A stretch of 64,000 bases of DNA from Rhizobiaceae bacterium (GCA_023953845.1 JAMLJC010000001.1:248001-312000); one strand, 5' to 3'; shown: positions 38,068 through 47,207, counted from the first letter of the stretch. Program-made: numbers and translations. The notes: generated by a model from the letters alone, not told the origin.

Positions 38068-39285
38068 CTACTCCGCCGGTTGCGGCGCGAGAGCGCCATG
38101 CGGCGGCTTCGGAGCCGGGTGCTCCACACGCACCACGACACTTTCGCCGATGTTCGGATCGTCCATCGGCTCCGCCGGGCGCCTGCGCTTCAGTTTCGCC
38201 ATCCAGTCATCCCAGACACCCAGAACGCCCCTCGGCATGAATAGCGTGACCAGCACGAACAGCCCGCCCAGTGCGAACAGCCAGAATTCGGGAAACGCAC
38301 CCGTGAAGAAGGATTTCCCGGCATTGACCAGCAGCGCGCCGATGATCGGTCCGACGATCGTGCCGCGCCCGCCGACGGCCGTCCAGATCACCACCTCGAT
38401 GGAATTGCCGGGCTCGAACTCGCCAGGATTGATGATGCCCACCTGCGGCACGTAGAGTGCGCCCGCTATGCCCGCCATGACGGCTGAAACCGTGAAGGCG
38501 AAGAGCTTCACGTTCTCCGCCCGCCAGCCGACGAAGCGCGTGCGGCTCTCCGCGTCGCGCACCGCCACCAGCAGCTTGCCGTATTTCGAGGAGACGATGC
38601 GCCAGGTCATGAACACGCCGATCGCCAGCGCCACCGCGCTCGCGGTGAACAGAGCCGAGCGTGTCGAGCCGGCCTGCACGTTGAAGCCAAGAATGTCCTT
38701 GAAATCGGTCAGGCCGTTGTTGCCGCCGAATCCCATGTCGTTGCGGAAGAAGGCGAGCAGCAGCGCATAGGTCATCGCCTGAGTGATGATCGACAGATAC
38801 ACACCGGTCACGCGGCTGCGGAAGGCGAACCAGCCGAAGACGAAGGCGAGCAGCCCCGGCACCGCCATCACCATCAGCGCGGCGAACCAGAACTGGTCGA
38901 AGCCGTACCAGAACCACGGCAGTTCCTTCCAGTTCAGGAACACCATGAAATCCGGCAGGACCGGATTGCCGTAGACGCCGCGGTCGCCGATCTGACGCAT
39001 CAGATACATGCCCATCGCATAGCCGCCCAGCGCGAAGAAAGCGCCATGACCGAGCGAGAGGATGCCGCAATAGCCCCACACCAGATCGAGCGACAGGGCG
39101 AGCAGCGCATAGCAGAGATACTTGCCGAGCAGCGCCACCATATAGGACGGCACATGGAACGCGCTGGTCGAAGGCAATGCGAGATTGAGGATCGGCACCA
39201 GCACGGCGATGCCGAGCAGGACGACGATGGTGAGAAAGATGCGCCGGTCCGCCGCCGCACCCGTGAAGAAGCGCCCCGTCATCAT
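38068..39285 (-). CDS. urtC: Urea ABC transporter permease UrtC
   Basis: A 405-residue LivM-like permease with about ten membrane segments. Conserved blocks include WGYCGILSLGHGAFFALGGYAMGMYLMRQ (with two long inserts typical of UrtC around residues 100-135) and GGRGTIVGPIIGALLVN. The first of two adjacent ATGs (39285) overlaps the urtB stop by 4 bp. The C-terminal 50 residues are polar and proline-rich and probably lie in the cytoplasm. Confidence 0.95.
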   Translation of the reverse strand: MMTGRFFTGAAADRRIFLTIVVLLGIAVLVPILNLALPSTSAFHVPSYMVALLGKYLCYALLALSLDLVWGYCGILSLGHGAFFALGGYAMGMYLMRQIGDRGVYGNPVLPDFMVFLNWKELPWFWYGFDQFWFAALMVMAVPGLLAFVFGWFAFRSRVTGVYLSIITQAMTYALLLAFFRNDMGFGGNNGLTDFKDILGFNVQAGSTRSALFTASAVALAIGVFMTWRIVSSKYGKLLVAVRDAESRTRFVGWRAENVKLFAFTVSAVMAGIAGALYVPQVGIINPGEFEPGNSIEVVIWTAVGGRGTIVGPIIGALLVNAGKSFFTGAFPEFWLFALGGLFVLVTLFMPRGVLGVWDDWMAKLKRRRPAEPMDDPNIGESVVVRVEHPAPKPPHGALAPQPAE

Positions 39286-40916
39286 GCTTCCACCGCCCTG
39301 CCCTTCAGCGCGAACAGGCCGCGCGGGCGTTTCTGGATGAACAGGATGATCAGCACCAGCACCAGGATCTTGCCGAGCACCGCGCCCGCATAGGGTTCGA
39401 GGAACTTGTTGAGCACGCCGAGCGACAGCGCGCCTACCAGCGTGCCCCACAGATTGCCGACGCCGCCGAACACCACGACCATGAAGCTGTCGATGATGTA
39501 GCCCTGACCGAGATTGGGCGACACGTTGTCGATCTGGCTGAGCGCCACGCCGGCGATACCGGCGATGCCGGAGCCAAGCGCGAAGGTCAGCGCGTCTACC
39601 CATGGCGTGCGGATGCCCATCGATGAGGCCATGCGCCGGTTCTGCGTCACGGCCCGCATCTGCAATCCCCACGGGGTGCGCTTCATAACGTAGAGAAGCG
39701 CGAAGAAGACGGCCATGGCGAAGACGAGAATCCAGAGACGGTTCCAGGTGATCGACAGTTCGCCGATCTGGAACGCACCCGACATCCAGGAGGGATTGCC
39801 GACTTCCTTGTTGGTCGGGCCGAAGATGGTGCGCACCGCCTGCTGGAGGATCAGCGACACGCCCCACGTCGCAAGCAGCGTCTCCAGCGGCCGGCCGTAA
39901 AGGAAGCGGATGACGCCGCGCTCCAGCGCCAGTCCCACGCCGCCGGCAACGAGGAAGGCCATCGGCAGCGCGATCAGCAGCGAATAATCGAAGAGTCCGG
40001 GCGCGGAGCCGCGAATGACGTTCTGCACCACGAAGGTCGTATAGGCCCCGAGCATCACCATCTCGCCATGCGCCATGTTGATGACGCCCATGACGCCGAA
40101 AGTGATGGCGAGGCCGATGGCCGCGAGCAGCAGCACCGATCCGAGCGAGAGGCCGTACCAGACGTTCTGTCCGGCCGCCCACAGCGCCAGCGAACTGTTG
40201 ATGCCCGCAATGGCGTCGGACGACGCCTGTTTCAGGCTGCCCTCGGCCCTTGCCTCGAAGGCCGTGAGCAGCGACAGCGCATCTCGGCTGCCCATGGATG
40301 CGATCACCGCGATCGCCGCGCGCTTCTCGTCCTCGGGAAGATCGGAAACGAGCACCGCGGAAGCCCGCGCCTGCTCAAGCTTCGCCTTGACCGACGCGAC
40401 CGTTTCCTTGGCGATTGCCGCATCGAGCGCAGGGATCGCAGCGGGATCGGGGTTTTTGAACATCGTGTCGGCAGCGGCGAGTCGGGTGGCCGGATCGTCG
40501 GACCCCAGCGTCAGCGAGCCGAGCGCGTCGCGGATGACGCGGCGCAGTGAATTGTTGACCTTGACCTTGGCGACATCCGTCTTGCCGGCCTCTCCCGCCG
40601 TGTCCCCTGTGACCGGATCGGAGAGTTTCACCGTCGCGCCGCTCTCGACGCCTATGAACACGCCGCTGTCGGATTTGCGAATGTAGAGATTGCCGTCGGA
40701 TAGCGCCGACAGCACGCGTTCGACGCCGGCATCGCCTGTCCCCGCCAGTTCGCGCACGACCGTCTCGGTGTCCTTGAAGTTCTTGGCCGTCGCAAACTTC
40801 GCGATGATGGGACGAAGCGTGGCTTCGTCGGCATGGGTTGCGACAGCGAAAAAGGAGAGCAGGAAAAACAGAAGTCCGGACAGGATTCGCAGGGAAACGC
40901 CCCCTCTCCGCCGCAC
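39282..40916 (-). CDS. urtB: Urea ABC transporter permease UrtB
   Basis: A 544-residue protein. After a signal-like segment (LRILSGLLFFLLSFFAVATHA) comes a 220-residue soluble region with repeated DALGSLTLGSDDPATRLAAAD-like helical units, then a LivH-like permease with eight segments (FGVMGVINMAHGEMVMLGAY; VVFGGVGNLWGTLVGA). The extra N-terminal region is a known UrtB feature. GTG at 40916 is chosen because AGAGGA stands 10 nt upstream and it gives a normal n-region (VRRRGG); the open frame reaches 41057 through RIME-like sequence. Confidence 0.92.
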   Translation of the reverse strand: MRRRGGVSLRILSGLLFFLLSFFAVATHADEATLRPIIAKFATAKNFKDTETVVRELAGTGDAGVERVLSALSDGNLYIRKSDSGVFIGVESGATVKLSDPVTGDTAGEAGKTDVAKVKVNNSLRRVIRDALGSLTLGSDDPATRLAAADTMFKNPDPAAIPALDAAIAKETVASVKAKLEQARASAVLVSDLPEDEKRAAIAVIASMGSRDALSLLTAFEARAEGSLKQASSDAIAGINSSLALWAAGQNVWYGLSLGSVLLLAAIGLAITFGVMGVINMAHGEMVMLGAYTTFVVQNVIRGSAPGLFDYSLLIALPMAFLVAGGVGLALERGVIRFLYGRPLETLLATWGVSLILQQAVRTIFGPTNKEVGNPSWMSGAFQIGELSITWNRLWILVFAMAVFFALLYVMKRTPWGLQMRAVTQNRRMASSMGIRTPWVDALTFALGSGIAGIAGVALSQIDNVSPNLGQGYIIDSFMVVVFGGVGNLWGTLVGALSLGVLNKFLEPYAGAVLGKILVLVLIILFIQKRPRGLFALKGRAVEA

Positions 40917-40982
40917 GTGACGCAATTCCTCTCGCCCACGACATCGGGGGAGAGGCGACAGGCGCAGCGAGGTGGAGAGGAG
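40917..40982. repeat. RIME-like intergenic repeat fragment before urtB
   Basis: The stretch contains CCTCTCGCCC followed after 9 nt by GGGGAGAGG and then GGCGCAGCGAGGTGGAGAGG, a wording that recurs as intergenic mosaic repeat in rhizobial genomes. It lies between urtA and urtB and supplies the urtB ribosome site. Confidence 0.4.
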
Positions 40983-41026
40983 GAGGATCATGTCATTCGC
41001 TTGCAGGCGGGAGGAGACCTGCTTTC

Positions 41027-41049
41027 GGGCGGACAGCATCGATCCGCCC
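41027..41049 (-). promoter_or_regulatory. Intercistronic stem-loop after urtA
   Basis: GGGCGGA (41027-41033) and TCCGCCC (41043-41049) form a perfect 7-bp stem with a 9-nt loop, 29 nt after the urtA stop. It probably helps keep urtA mRNA above the level of the downstream permease genes. Confidence 0.5.
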
Positions 41050-41078
41050 AGAAGCATTGTTGCGCAAGGATCAGAGCC

Positions 41079-42380
41079 TCAGTTCACGCCCTTGCCGCCG
41101 CACTTGCCGGTCGCGACGTTGAAGTTGCCGCAGGAGAGCGGAGCGCGCCAGTCGGCGATCAGGTCCTTGGAGTCCGGCAGGTAGTCCGACCATTCGTCTC
41201 CGACCACCAGGCCCGGCGTCTGCCAGACGGTTTCCATCTGCCCGTCGGCCTGGATTTCGCCGATCAGCACCGGCTTGGTGATGTGATGGTTCGGCATCAT
41301 GGTCGAATAGCCACCGGAAAGATTGGGAACGGAGACGCCGATGATGGCGTCGATCACCGCATCCGGGTCGGTGGTGCCGGCCTTTTCGACCGCCTTGATC
41401 CACATGTTGAAGCCGATGACATGGGCCTCCATCGGATCGTTGGTGACGCGCTTGTCGTTCTTGATGTAGGTCTTCCACTTCGCGATGAAGTCGGCGTTCT
41501 CTGGCGTGTCGACCGACTGGAAATAGTTCCACGCGGTCAGGTGGCCGACCAGCGGAGCGGTGTCTAGGCCAGCCAGTTCCTCCTCGCCGACCGAGAAGGC
41601 GACGACCGGAATGTCCTCGGCCTTGATGCCCTGATTGGCGAGTTCCTTGTAAAACGGCACGTTGGCGTCGCCGTTGATGGTGGAGACCACGGCGGTCTTC
41701 TTGCCGGCCGAGCCGAAATTCTTGATGTCGGTGACGATGGTCTGCCAGTCGGAATGGCCGAACGGCGTGTAGTTGACCATGATGTCGTCCTTGGCCACGC
41801 CCTTGGCTTCGAGATAGGCCTGCAGGATCTTGTTGGTCGTCTGCGGATAGACGTAGTCGGTGCCGGCGAGCACCCAGCGCTCGACGCCTTCCTCGTTCAT
41901 CAGGTAGTCGACGGCCGGAATGGCCTGCTGGTTCGGCGCCGCACCAGTGTAGAACACGTTGCGCTGGCTCTCCTCGCCCTCGTACTGGACCGGGTAGAAG
42001 AGGATGCTGTTAAGTTCCTCGAACACCGGCAGCACAGACTTGCGCGACACTGAAGTCCAGCAGCCGAACACGGCCGCGACCTTGTCCTTCTGGATCAGTT
42101 CGCGCGCCTTTTCGGCGAAGAGCGGCCAGTCGGAGGCCGGATCGACCACCACCGCCTCGAGCTTCTTGCCGAGCACGCCACCCTTCTTGTTCTGCTCGTC
42201 GATCAGGAAGAGCATCGTGTCCTTGAGCGTCGTTTCCGAAATCGCCATCGTGCCCGACAGCGAATGCAGGATGCCGACCTTGATCGTGTCCTCCTGTGCA
42301 TAGGCTGTCGCGCCCGACAGCAAGCCGGCGGCGACCGCAGCCGCCCCTACGAATTGACGCACCCCACTCCACATCGTCAT
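41079..42380 (-). CDS. urtA: Urea ABC transporter substrate-binding protein UrtA
   Basis: A 433-residue periplasmic urea-binding protein. A signal peptide (VRQFVGAAAVAAGLLSGATAYA) precedes the mature LivJ-like fold, with family hallmarks KVGILHSLSGTMAISE near the start, FGCWTSVSRKSVLPVFEE and FYPVQYEGEE. The start at 42380 has AAGG 9 nt upstream and lies about 30 nt behind the predicted sigma-54 transcription start. The upstream open frame to 42545 crosses that promoter and is not coding. First gene of the urt-ure operon. Confidence 0.96.
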   Translation of the reverse strand: MTMWSGVRQFVGAAAVAAGLLSGATAYAQEDTIKVGILHSLSGTMAISETTLKDTMLFLIDEQNKKGGVLGKKLEAVVVDPASDWPLFAEKARELIQKDKVAAVFGCWTSVSRKSVLPVFEELNSILFYPVQYEGEESQRNVFYTGAAPNQQAIPAVDYLMNEEGVERWVLAGTDYVYPQTTNKILQAYLEAKGVAKDDIMVNYTPFGHSDWQTIVTDIKNFGSAGKKTAVVSTINGDANVPFYKELANQGIKAEDIPVVAFSVGEEELAGLDTAPLVGHLTAWNYFQSVDTPENADFIAKWKTYIKNDKRVTNDPMEAHVIGFNMWIKAVEKAGTTDPDAVIDAIIGVSVPNLSGGYSTMMPNHHITKPVLIGEIQADGQMETVWQTPGLVVGDEWSDYLPDSKDLIADWRAPLSCGNFNVATGKCGGKGVN

Positions 42381-42421
42381 TTGTTGTAACCTTCTGGTTT
42401 GCTGCACCGCAAAAGAACAGA

Positions 42422-42436
42422 GCAAGCACCGTGCCA
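42422..42436 (-). promoter_or_regulatory. Consensus sigma-54 (RpoN) promoter of urtA
   Basis: Read on the minus strand the site is TGGCACGGTGCTTGC, preceded by C and followed by T. It matches every fixed position of the -24/-12 consensus YTGGCACGRNNNTTGCW. The predicted start of transcription is near 42410, about 30 nt ahead of the urtA ATG. An imperfect palindrome TGCG-C-AAGCTT-T-CGCA at 42510-42525 may be an activator (NtrC) site but is not a good match. Confidence 0.8.
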
Positions 42437-42617
42437 GATTCGAAGAATTTTGCTCCAAAGGGCATTTGTTAAGGAAATACAAACCAGATCGCCGGAATCG
42501 AGGCTGCGCTGCGCAAGCTTTCGCACCGCTGCTCAGCCGGCGCATTGTGCAACGCAGCGCCGGGTTGTCTAAAACATAGTCATCCAGGCCGGAATGCCGC
42601 CATATTAGGCAATCTTC

Positions 42618-44189
42618 CTAGGCCTCCGGCAGCCGCAACGCGAACGCGGCGCCTTTTGCCGTTTCGACCACGCTGGCCTTGCCGCCATGCGCGCTGACCA
42701 GCGCCGCGACGATCGAAAGACCGATGCCGGTCCCGCCTTTCTCGCGCCGGGTCGTGAAGAAGGGAGCGAAGACACGGTCCCGGTTGCCGGGCGATATGCC
42801 TTCGCCGTCGTCCTGCAATGCGACGACGACCTCCTCGTCATCGAGCGTAGCGGCGATCGACAAATTACGCGCGCCGTGCTGCCGCGAATTCTCTGCGAAA
42901 TTGCCGAGCACGATGGCAAGATTTTCCGCCGACATGCGGCAGCGAAGGTCGCCTCCACCGATCGATATGGACAATCCCGACGGCGGCGCGACAATCTCCA
43001 TCGCCTCACCGACGGAAGCCGAGACGTCGCCGGCGGCGGAAGCCTCCGCACGCGCAAGCTCCAGCAGGTGGCGCACCAGCCCGGTCAGACGACCGGCGTC
43101 GCTGACGATGTTCTGCGAGAAGCGGCGGCGTTCCTCCTCGCTCATCTCCGCGCCGGAATCGCGCAGCAGTTCGGCCGCGCCCTGTATCGAGGTGAGCGGC
43201 GATTTCAGCTCGTGCGAGACGTGCGTCGCGAAATTCTGCAAGGAATCCGTGCGCGCCTGAAGCTTGCGCGCCATGTCGAGGAAAGCCGCTCCAAGGAGCG
43301 CCATCTCACGCGTGCCATGATGGCTGAGCGGCCGGATCGCCTCGCGGTCGCCGGCGGCGATACGTTGCGTGCGCCCGATCAGCTCATGCATTGGCCTGCT
43401 GATGGTGCGCACGAAAAGGAAGCCGATGAGCAGCGTCGTCAGCAGGATTGCGGCGCCGGCCATAGCCACTTTCCTGCGCTCGCCATAAAGATGCTTGATG
43501 ATGTTGTTGGGCGTGCGGGAGAGGTAGAAGACGCCCGCCACGCGGCCATCCATCACCGCCGGCATCGCCACGAAGACGCGGATCGACGTACCGCGACTCA
43601 TCGAATAGACCGGTGGCGGATCGCGGTTGAGGATGCGCATGCGCATGGCGCTGGCATAGCGACCCGCGAGCGCCCGTTTCACCTCGGGGATTTCGGCCAG
43701 CGACAGACCGATCTCGTCGCTGCCGCCGATCACGGTCCCGTTCGGATCGAGCAGGCGGAAACCGGCCAGCGTCGTCTCCTGCGTCTCGGCCATGATGTCG
43801 GTGAGCGCATGGCCCGCCCGCATGAACACCGGCAGGGACGGCATCTCCGCCGTGGTCGGCTGCGGGCGCAGGCCCAGGACATCGTCCGAAGCGAGATCGA
43901 GGCCGGGCTCGATGGGATTGTAGGGCTCGCCCGGAGCCGGCAGCGCGTCGGCGGGAACGGCCGCGCCCAGATCGTCCGGCCGGACGCCCGCCTCGCGCAG
44001 CTCCCGCACATAGATGGCGCCGAGTGCCGCGCTCTGCGCGATCAGTTCGGATTCGGCCTGCCGGACGAGCTGGTTCTCATAGAGCCGGAAGAAGAAGAGG
44101 CCGAACACCGGCAGCGCTAGAACGGCGATCAGGATCACCAGCACGATGACGGAAAGGCGCGGCCGCCACTTCGCCGTCACGCGCCGCAC
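42618..44189 (-). CDS. Two-component sensor histidine kinase (CreC-like)
   Basis: A 523-residue inner-membrane kinase. Two membrane segments (about 12-35 and 242-262) flank a 205-residue periplasmic sensor. A HAMP linker follows, then a HisKA domain with H326 (THVSHELKSPLTS), N-box NFAENSRQH, G1 DDGEGISPGN, F-box FAPFFTTRREKG and G2 GGTGIGLSIV. The GTG start overlaps the response regulator gene by 13 bp, so the two form a pair. The sensor signal is unknown. It lies directly upstream of urtA on the same strand but has its own unit. Confidence 0.92.
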   Translation of the reverse strand: MRRVTAKWRPRLSVIVLVILIAVLALPVFGLFFFRLYENQLVRQAESELIAQSAALGAIYVRELREAGVRPDDLGAAVPADALPAPGEPYNPIEPGLDLASDDVLGLRPQPTTAEMPSLPVFMRAGHALTDIMAETQETTLAGFRLLDPNGTVIGGSDEIGLSLAEIPEVKRALAGRYASAMRMRILNRDPPPVYSMSRGTSIRVFVAMPAVMDGRVAGVFYLSRTPNNIIKHLYGERRKVAMAGAAILLTTLLIGFLFVRTISRPMHELIGRTQRIAAGDREAIRPLSHHGTREMALLGAAFLDMARKLQARTDSLQNFATHVSHELKSPLTSIQGAAELLRDSGAEMSEEERRRFSQNIVSDAGRLTGLVRHLLELARAEASAAGDVSASVGEAMEIVAPPSGLSISIGGGDLRCRMSAENLAIVLGNFAENSRQHGARNLSIAATLDDEEVVVALQDDGEGISPGNRDRVFAPFFTTRREKGGTGIGLSIVAALVSAHGGKASVVETAKGAAFALRLPEA

Positions 44190-44866
44190 CGCCCGATGCG
44201 CAGGCCGACGCCGTGCACGGTCTCGACGCCGTCCTCGCAGCCGGCCTCCTTCAGCTTGCCGCGCAGATTGCGCACATGGCTGTCGATGGTGCGGTCGGAG
44301 ACGTGGATGTTGCCCGGATAGGCCGCCTGCATGATCTGGTCGCGGTTGAGCACGCGCCCGCCGGCCGCCATCAGCGTTTTCAGCATGGCGAACTCTATTG
44401 CCGTCAGTTGCACCGGGCGCTCACCGAAGCTTGCTTCATGCATCCCGATATCGAGCCGCAGCAGGCCGCGCACCAGCGGTTCGGCTTCGGGCTTCTCCTC
44501 CTTGCGGCCGCGCCGCAGGATGACGTTCACCCGCGCCACCAGCTCGCGCGGCGAGAACGGCTTGGTGACATAGTCGTCGCCGCCCATTTCGAGGCCCAGA
44601 ACGCGGTCGATCTCCTCGTCCCGGGCGGAGAGAAATAGAATCGGCACGTCGGAGGTGCGCCGGATCTGCCGGCAGACCTCCAGCCCGTCCATCTGCGGCA
44701 TGCCGACGTCGAGCACGATCAGCGACGGCTGCAACTCTTCGAACTGACGCAACGCGCTGGCCCCGTCATTGGCGGCATGGACCTGCATGCCGGCCTTTTC
44801 CAGCGCGAAGCAGATCACCTCGCGGATATGCGGATCGTCGTCGGCGACGAGAATGCGATGCGCCAT
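44177..44866 (-). CDS. Two-component response regulator, OmpR/PhoB type (CreB-like)
   Basis: A 229-residue regulator. Receiver domain residues 1-118: acid pocket D10-D11, phosphoacceptor D53 (VLDVGMPQMDG), S80 and K102 (VTKPFSP). The C-terminal winged helix of the OmpR/PhoB class is at about 130-225 (LTAIEFAMLKTLM; HVSDRTIDSHVRNLRGKL). It begins 2 nt after the DUF4173 gene stop and overlaps the kinase gene by 13 bp. Targets unknown; the DUF4173 gene and itself are candidates. Confidence 0.93.
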   Translation of the reverse strand: MAHRILVADDDPHIREVICFALEKAGMQVHAANDGASALRQFEELQPSLIVLDVGMPQMDGLEVCRQIRRTSDVPILFLSARDEEIDRVLGLEMGGDDYVTKPFSPRELVARVNVILRRGRKEEKPEAEPLVRGLLRLDIGMHEASFGERPVQLTAIEFAMLKTLMAAGGRVLNRDQIMQAAYPGNIHVSDRTIDSHVRNLRGKLKEAGCEDGVETVHGVGLRIGRCGA

Positions 44867-44868
44867 AT

Positions 44869-46419
44869 CTATTCCCCCGAAATCTCGCCCTGCCCTTCGG
44901 ACCCGATCATGGCAGGATGTTGATCGAGGTAGCGCATCAGGCGCCAGCCGCGAAAGGTCCAGCTTCGCCAATCCTGCATGTGCTGCAGATGCGCCGCCGC
45001 CATTTCCTCCCGTTTCTCCGAGATCCATATCGGCCATGCCGTATCGGCGGCGGCGAGCAGGCGGTCGATCGCCGGAATGGCCTGCGGCCCGAGCTGCGTG
45101 AGGTAATAGGTGTCGAGGTAGATCGACGTCGTTCCCGGCGGCGGGCGATGATCGACGTTCCATTCGGCGATGATCGCGGCGAAGTTGACGAAGCCGCAGG
45201 CGTAGAGCGTCACGCCGAGCGTGGCCAGATTGGCCGACAGCAGCCAGTCGTTGGAGCGCCCCGTCGCGATGCGGACGATGATGAGGACCAGTCCCACCGC
45301 CACGAGGCCCATCCAGATGAAGGCCGCCACCCGCCAATAGGTCAGCGAGTAGACGTCCACATAGAGGTCGAGGCGCAGGATCGACGAGATCACCAGCATG
45401 ATGTTCTGCGCCGTCCACACATAGACCAGCACGCGGACCAGCGGATTGCGCCCGGCCTTGCCGCCCTCCCGCGTCGCGACCAGCACGAAGGCGGCGGCGA
45501 GCAGCGCCGTGACGATGAGCGGATAGGCGCCGCGATGCGCATAGGCCGCGTAGGTCATGCCGTCCGGCAGCGCGACGCCGCCCCACAGATAGGCGATATC
45601 CAGCACGGTCTGGGCGGCGAAAAGCGCGTTGAAGATCACCAGCGCCCGCAGGATGGCGACCTCCCCGACCATCGCGTCGAAAAAATAGCTCGGGGTGCCT
45701 GCCTCGCGCGGCTTCACCGGCCCGATCAGATCGGCCACAGGCCGTCGGAGCTGGAACCACGAGACACGCGGCCTGAGAAAGCCCCAGACGACCATGAGCA
45801 CCAGCATCCAGAAGGCGGTGCGAAACGCGTCGAGCAGATCGAACAGCCGCCAGAGCGAAATCATGTCGAGCCATTTCTCGACGATCGGATTGGCGATGCC
45901 GAAAAGCAGCACGAAAACCAGCCCCAGTCCCAGAGGCAGCACCCATGACGCCACGCCCGAGAGACGCAGGCCGCCGGCGACCTTGCGCGACGCCACGCGC
46001 CAGCGCACCATGTCGGGCACGAAGCGGAAGGCGACTGCGAGAAGGAAACCGGCGAGCTGCCAGACGATCCGGGCCAGACCGCGCCGCAGGCGTCCGGTGA
46101 CGGCGAGCGAGAACACCGCCAGCGCGCCGAAGCCAAGCGCTATCGACAGGACGCTGACATTCTCGACCAGCGGCAGGAGCCCGAAGCAAAGCACCAGAGC
46201 GGCCCAGGAACTCGTGGCCAAATGCTTGCGCCGCAAGCTTGTCGTTAGAAGCGTGGCCGCGATCAGGGCGAGGAAAAGCGGCAGCGAAATGCCGGTAACC
46301 CGCTCGTAGAACAGCAGGTCGGCCACGACGACGAGCAGGGTTGCGGCAAGGAGCTTTGCGCCGAATTTCGGTGCGCCGGTCGCGGGAACCAGTCTTCGAT
46401 GGACGAGCGCGACGGTCAC
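44869..46419 (-). CDS. DUF4173 (DUF4153-like) multi-pass membrane protein
   Basis: A 516-residue inner-membrane protein with about twelve membrane segments and a polar C-terminal tail of about 90 residues (STSIYLDTYYLTQLGPQAIPAIDRLL). The RLDLYVDVYSLTYWRVAAFIWM stretch is typical of DUF4173 proteins. Function unknown. The GTG start at 46419 has AGGTGCGCC before it and overlaps the stop of a small open frame upstream (GTGA). It is tightly linked to a two-component pair, so it may act in sensing or be the system's target. Confidence 0.85.
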   Translation of the reverse strand: MTVALVHRRLVPATGAPKFGAKLLAATLLVVVADLLFYERVTGISLPLFLALIAATLLTTSLRRKHLATSSWAALVLCFGLLPLVENVSVLSIALGFGALAVFSLAVTGRLRRGLARIVWQLAGFLLAVAFRFVPDMVRWRVASRKVAGGLRLSGVASWVLPLGLGLVFVLLFGIANPIVEKWLDMISLWRLFDLLDAFRTAFWMLVLMVVWGFLRPRVSWFQLRRPVADLIGPVKPREAGTPSYFFDAMVGEVAILRALVIFNALFAAQTVLDIAYLWGGVALPDGMTYAAYAHRGAYPLIVTALLAAAFVLVATREGGKAGRNPLVRVLVYVWTAQNIMLVISSILRLDLYVDVYSLTYWRVAAFIWMGLVAVGLVLIIVRIATGRSNDWLLSANLATLGVTLYACGFVNFAAIIAEWNVDHRPPPGTTSIYLDTYYLTQLGPQAIPAIDRLLAAADTAWPIWISEKREEMAAAHLQHMQDWRSWTFRGWRLMRYLDQHPAMIGSEGQGEISGE

Positions 46420-46580
46420 TGGCGCACCTCGCGTTTCGAAATGTCCACGGGACGCGAGCCGGCAGCGAACACGGACGACGCGCTCACGACGCGGGGCGGC
46501 GGATCGAGCCACCATCCATCGGAAGCGAGGCGGGCCGGAAGGCGGCGGCGGAAGGCGGTTATGTCGATGATCGCGCTCAT
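46416..46580 (-). CDS. Possible small protein, translationally coupled to the DUF4173 gene
   Basis: A 54-codon frame, MSAIIDITAFRRRLPARLAS... ending at KREVRQ, whose stop overlaps the GTG of the DUF4173 gene (GTGA). The composition is normal for a real small cytoplasmic protein (hydrophobic N-terminal helix, then basic residues). No strong ribosome site is seen before the ATG at 46580, and no family is recognised. The overlap is the only good argument for it. Confidence 0.4.
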   Translation of the reverse strand: MSAIIDITAFRRRLPARLASDGWWLDPPPRVVSASSVFAAGSRPVDISKREVRQ

Positions 46581-46755
46581 GACGGCATGCTGGCGGCTCC
46601 GCCCGAACCTTCTCGGGCCGGGATGAGCAAAAACTCCGGCGCTTCGTGCAGATTTTGATGAGGCCGATCCTGCCGGTGTGGCCGATAATCCCTGGCCAGG
46701 CGCCCTCGTTGCCACGCCTGCCTTCGCATCTGGCCATTGTCGAAGAACTGGGAAA

Positions 46756-46813
46756 ACGGGCGATCCTCGGGCCGCTCGTAAAGTTAGCAATGTGCGATCC
46801 TCGGATCGCCCGT
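46756..46813 (-). repeat. Nested inverted repeats, possible alternative leader hairpins
   Basis: ACGGGCGATCC (46756-46766) is perfectly complementary to GGATCGCCCGT (46803-46813). The right arm can instead pair locally: GCGATCC (46794-46800), loop TC, GGATCGC (46803-46809). GCGATCCTCGG occurs twice in direct orientation (46760 and 46794). The two pairings exclude each other. The element lies upstream of the leftward two-component operon. Confidence 0.5.
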
Positions 46814-47207
46814 TCGGCATTCTTCCGGATCAACGCGGCTGTCGCCTGGAGGTCTCGGCTCCCTTTCGGGAACCGAAGGGCCTGACCAACGGCTTGACCC
46901 GTTGACCGTCCGCGCCGCCGCATTGCCGAACGGCGCAGGCTGCGACAAAGCAGACCCTTTCCGTGCACATCCGGCCGCCACCCGCGGGACACGTTCCCCC
47001 GCGACCAACGGCGCCGGCCCATCTCCGCGCAATCACCGTCATGACCGGCGTTCCCGCAAGAAGGACGAGGGCATTATGGCGCGGGGCCCGCAAGCGGGGA
47101 GAAGATCGCGGGGAAGATTCGTGGAAGTGACTGATGTTGCTGGGGGAAAGTTTCGAGAGGCGGCGGATTTGTCCCCGCGTCCGACGCGACATCCGCCGCC
47201 GTCTCTT

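Noticed and set aside
42510..42525. NtrC binding site
   Set aside because: The palindrome is good but differs from the NtrC consensus in length and in the outer bases; it is mentioned only as a possibility.
42381..42545. An upstream extension of urtA to an ATG at 42545
   Set aside because: It crosses the consensus sigma-54 promoter and lacks a ribosome site; the ATG at 42380 gives a normal signal peptide.
46581..46820. N-terminal extension of the small frame before DUF4173 to 46820
   Set aside because: The extra 80 codons cross the nested inverted repeats and are low in protein-like pattern.
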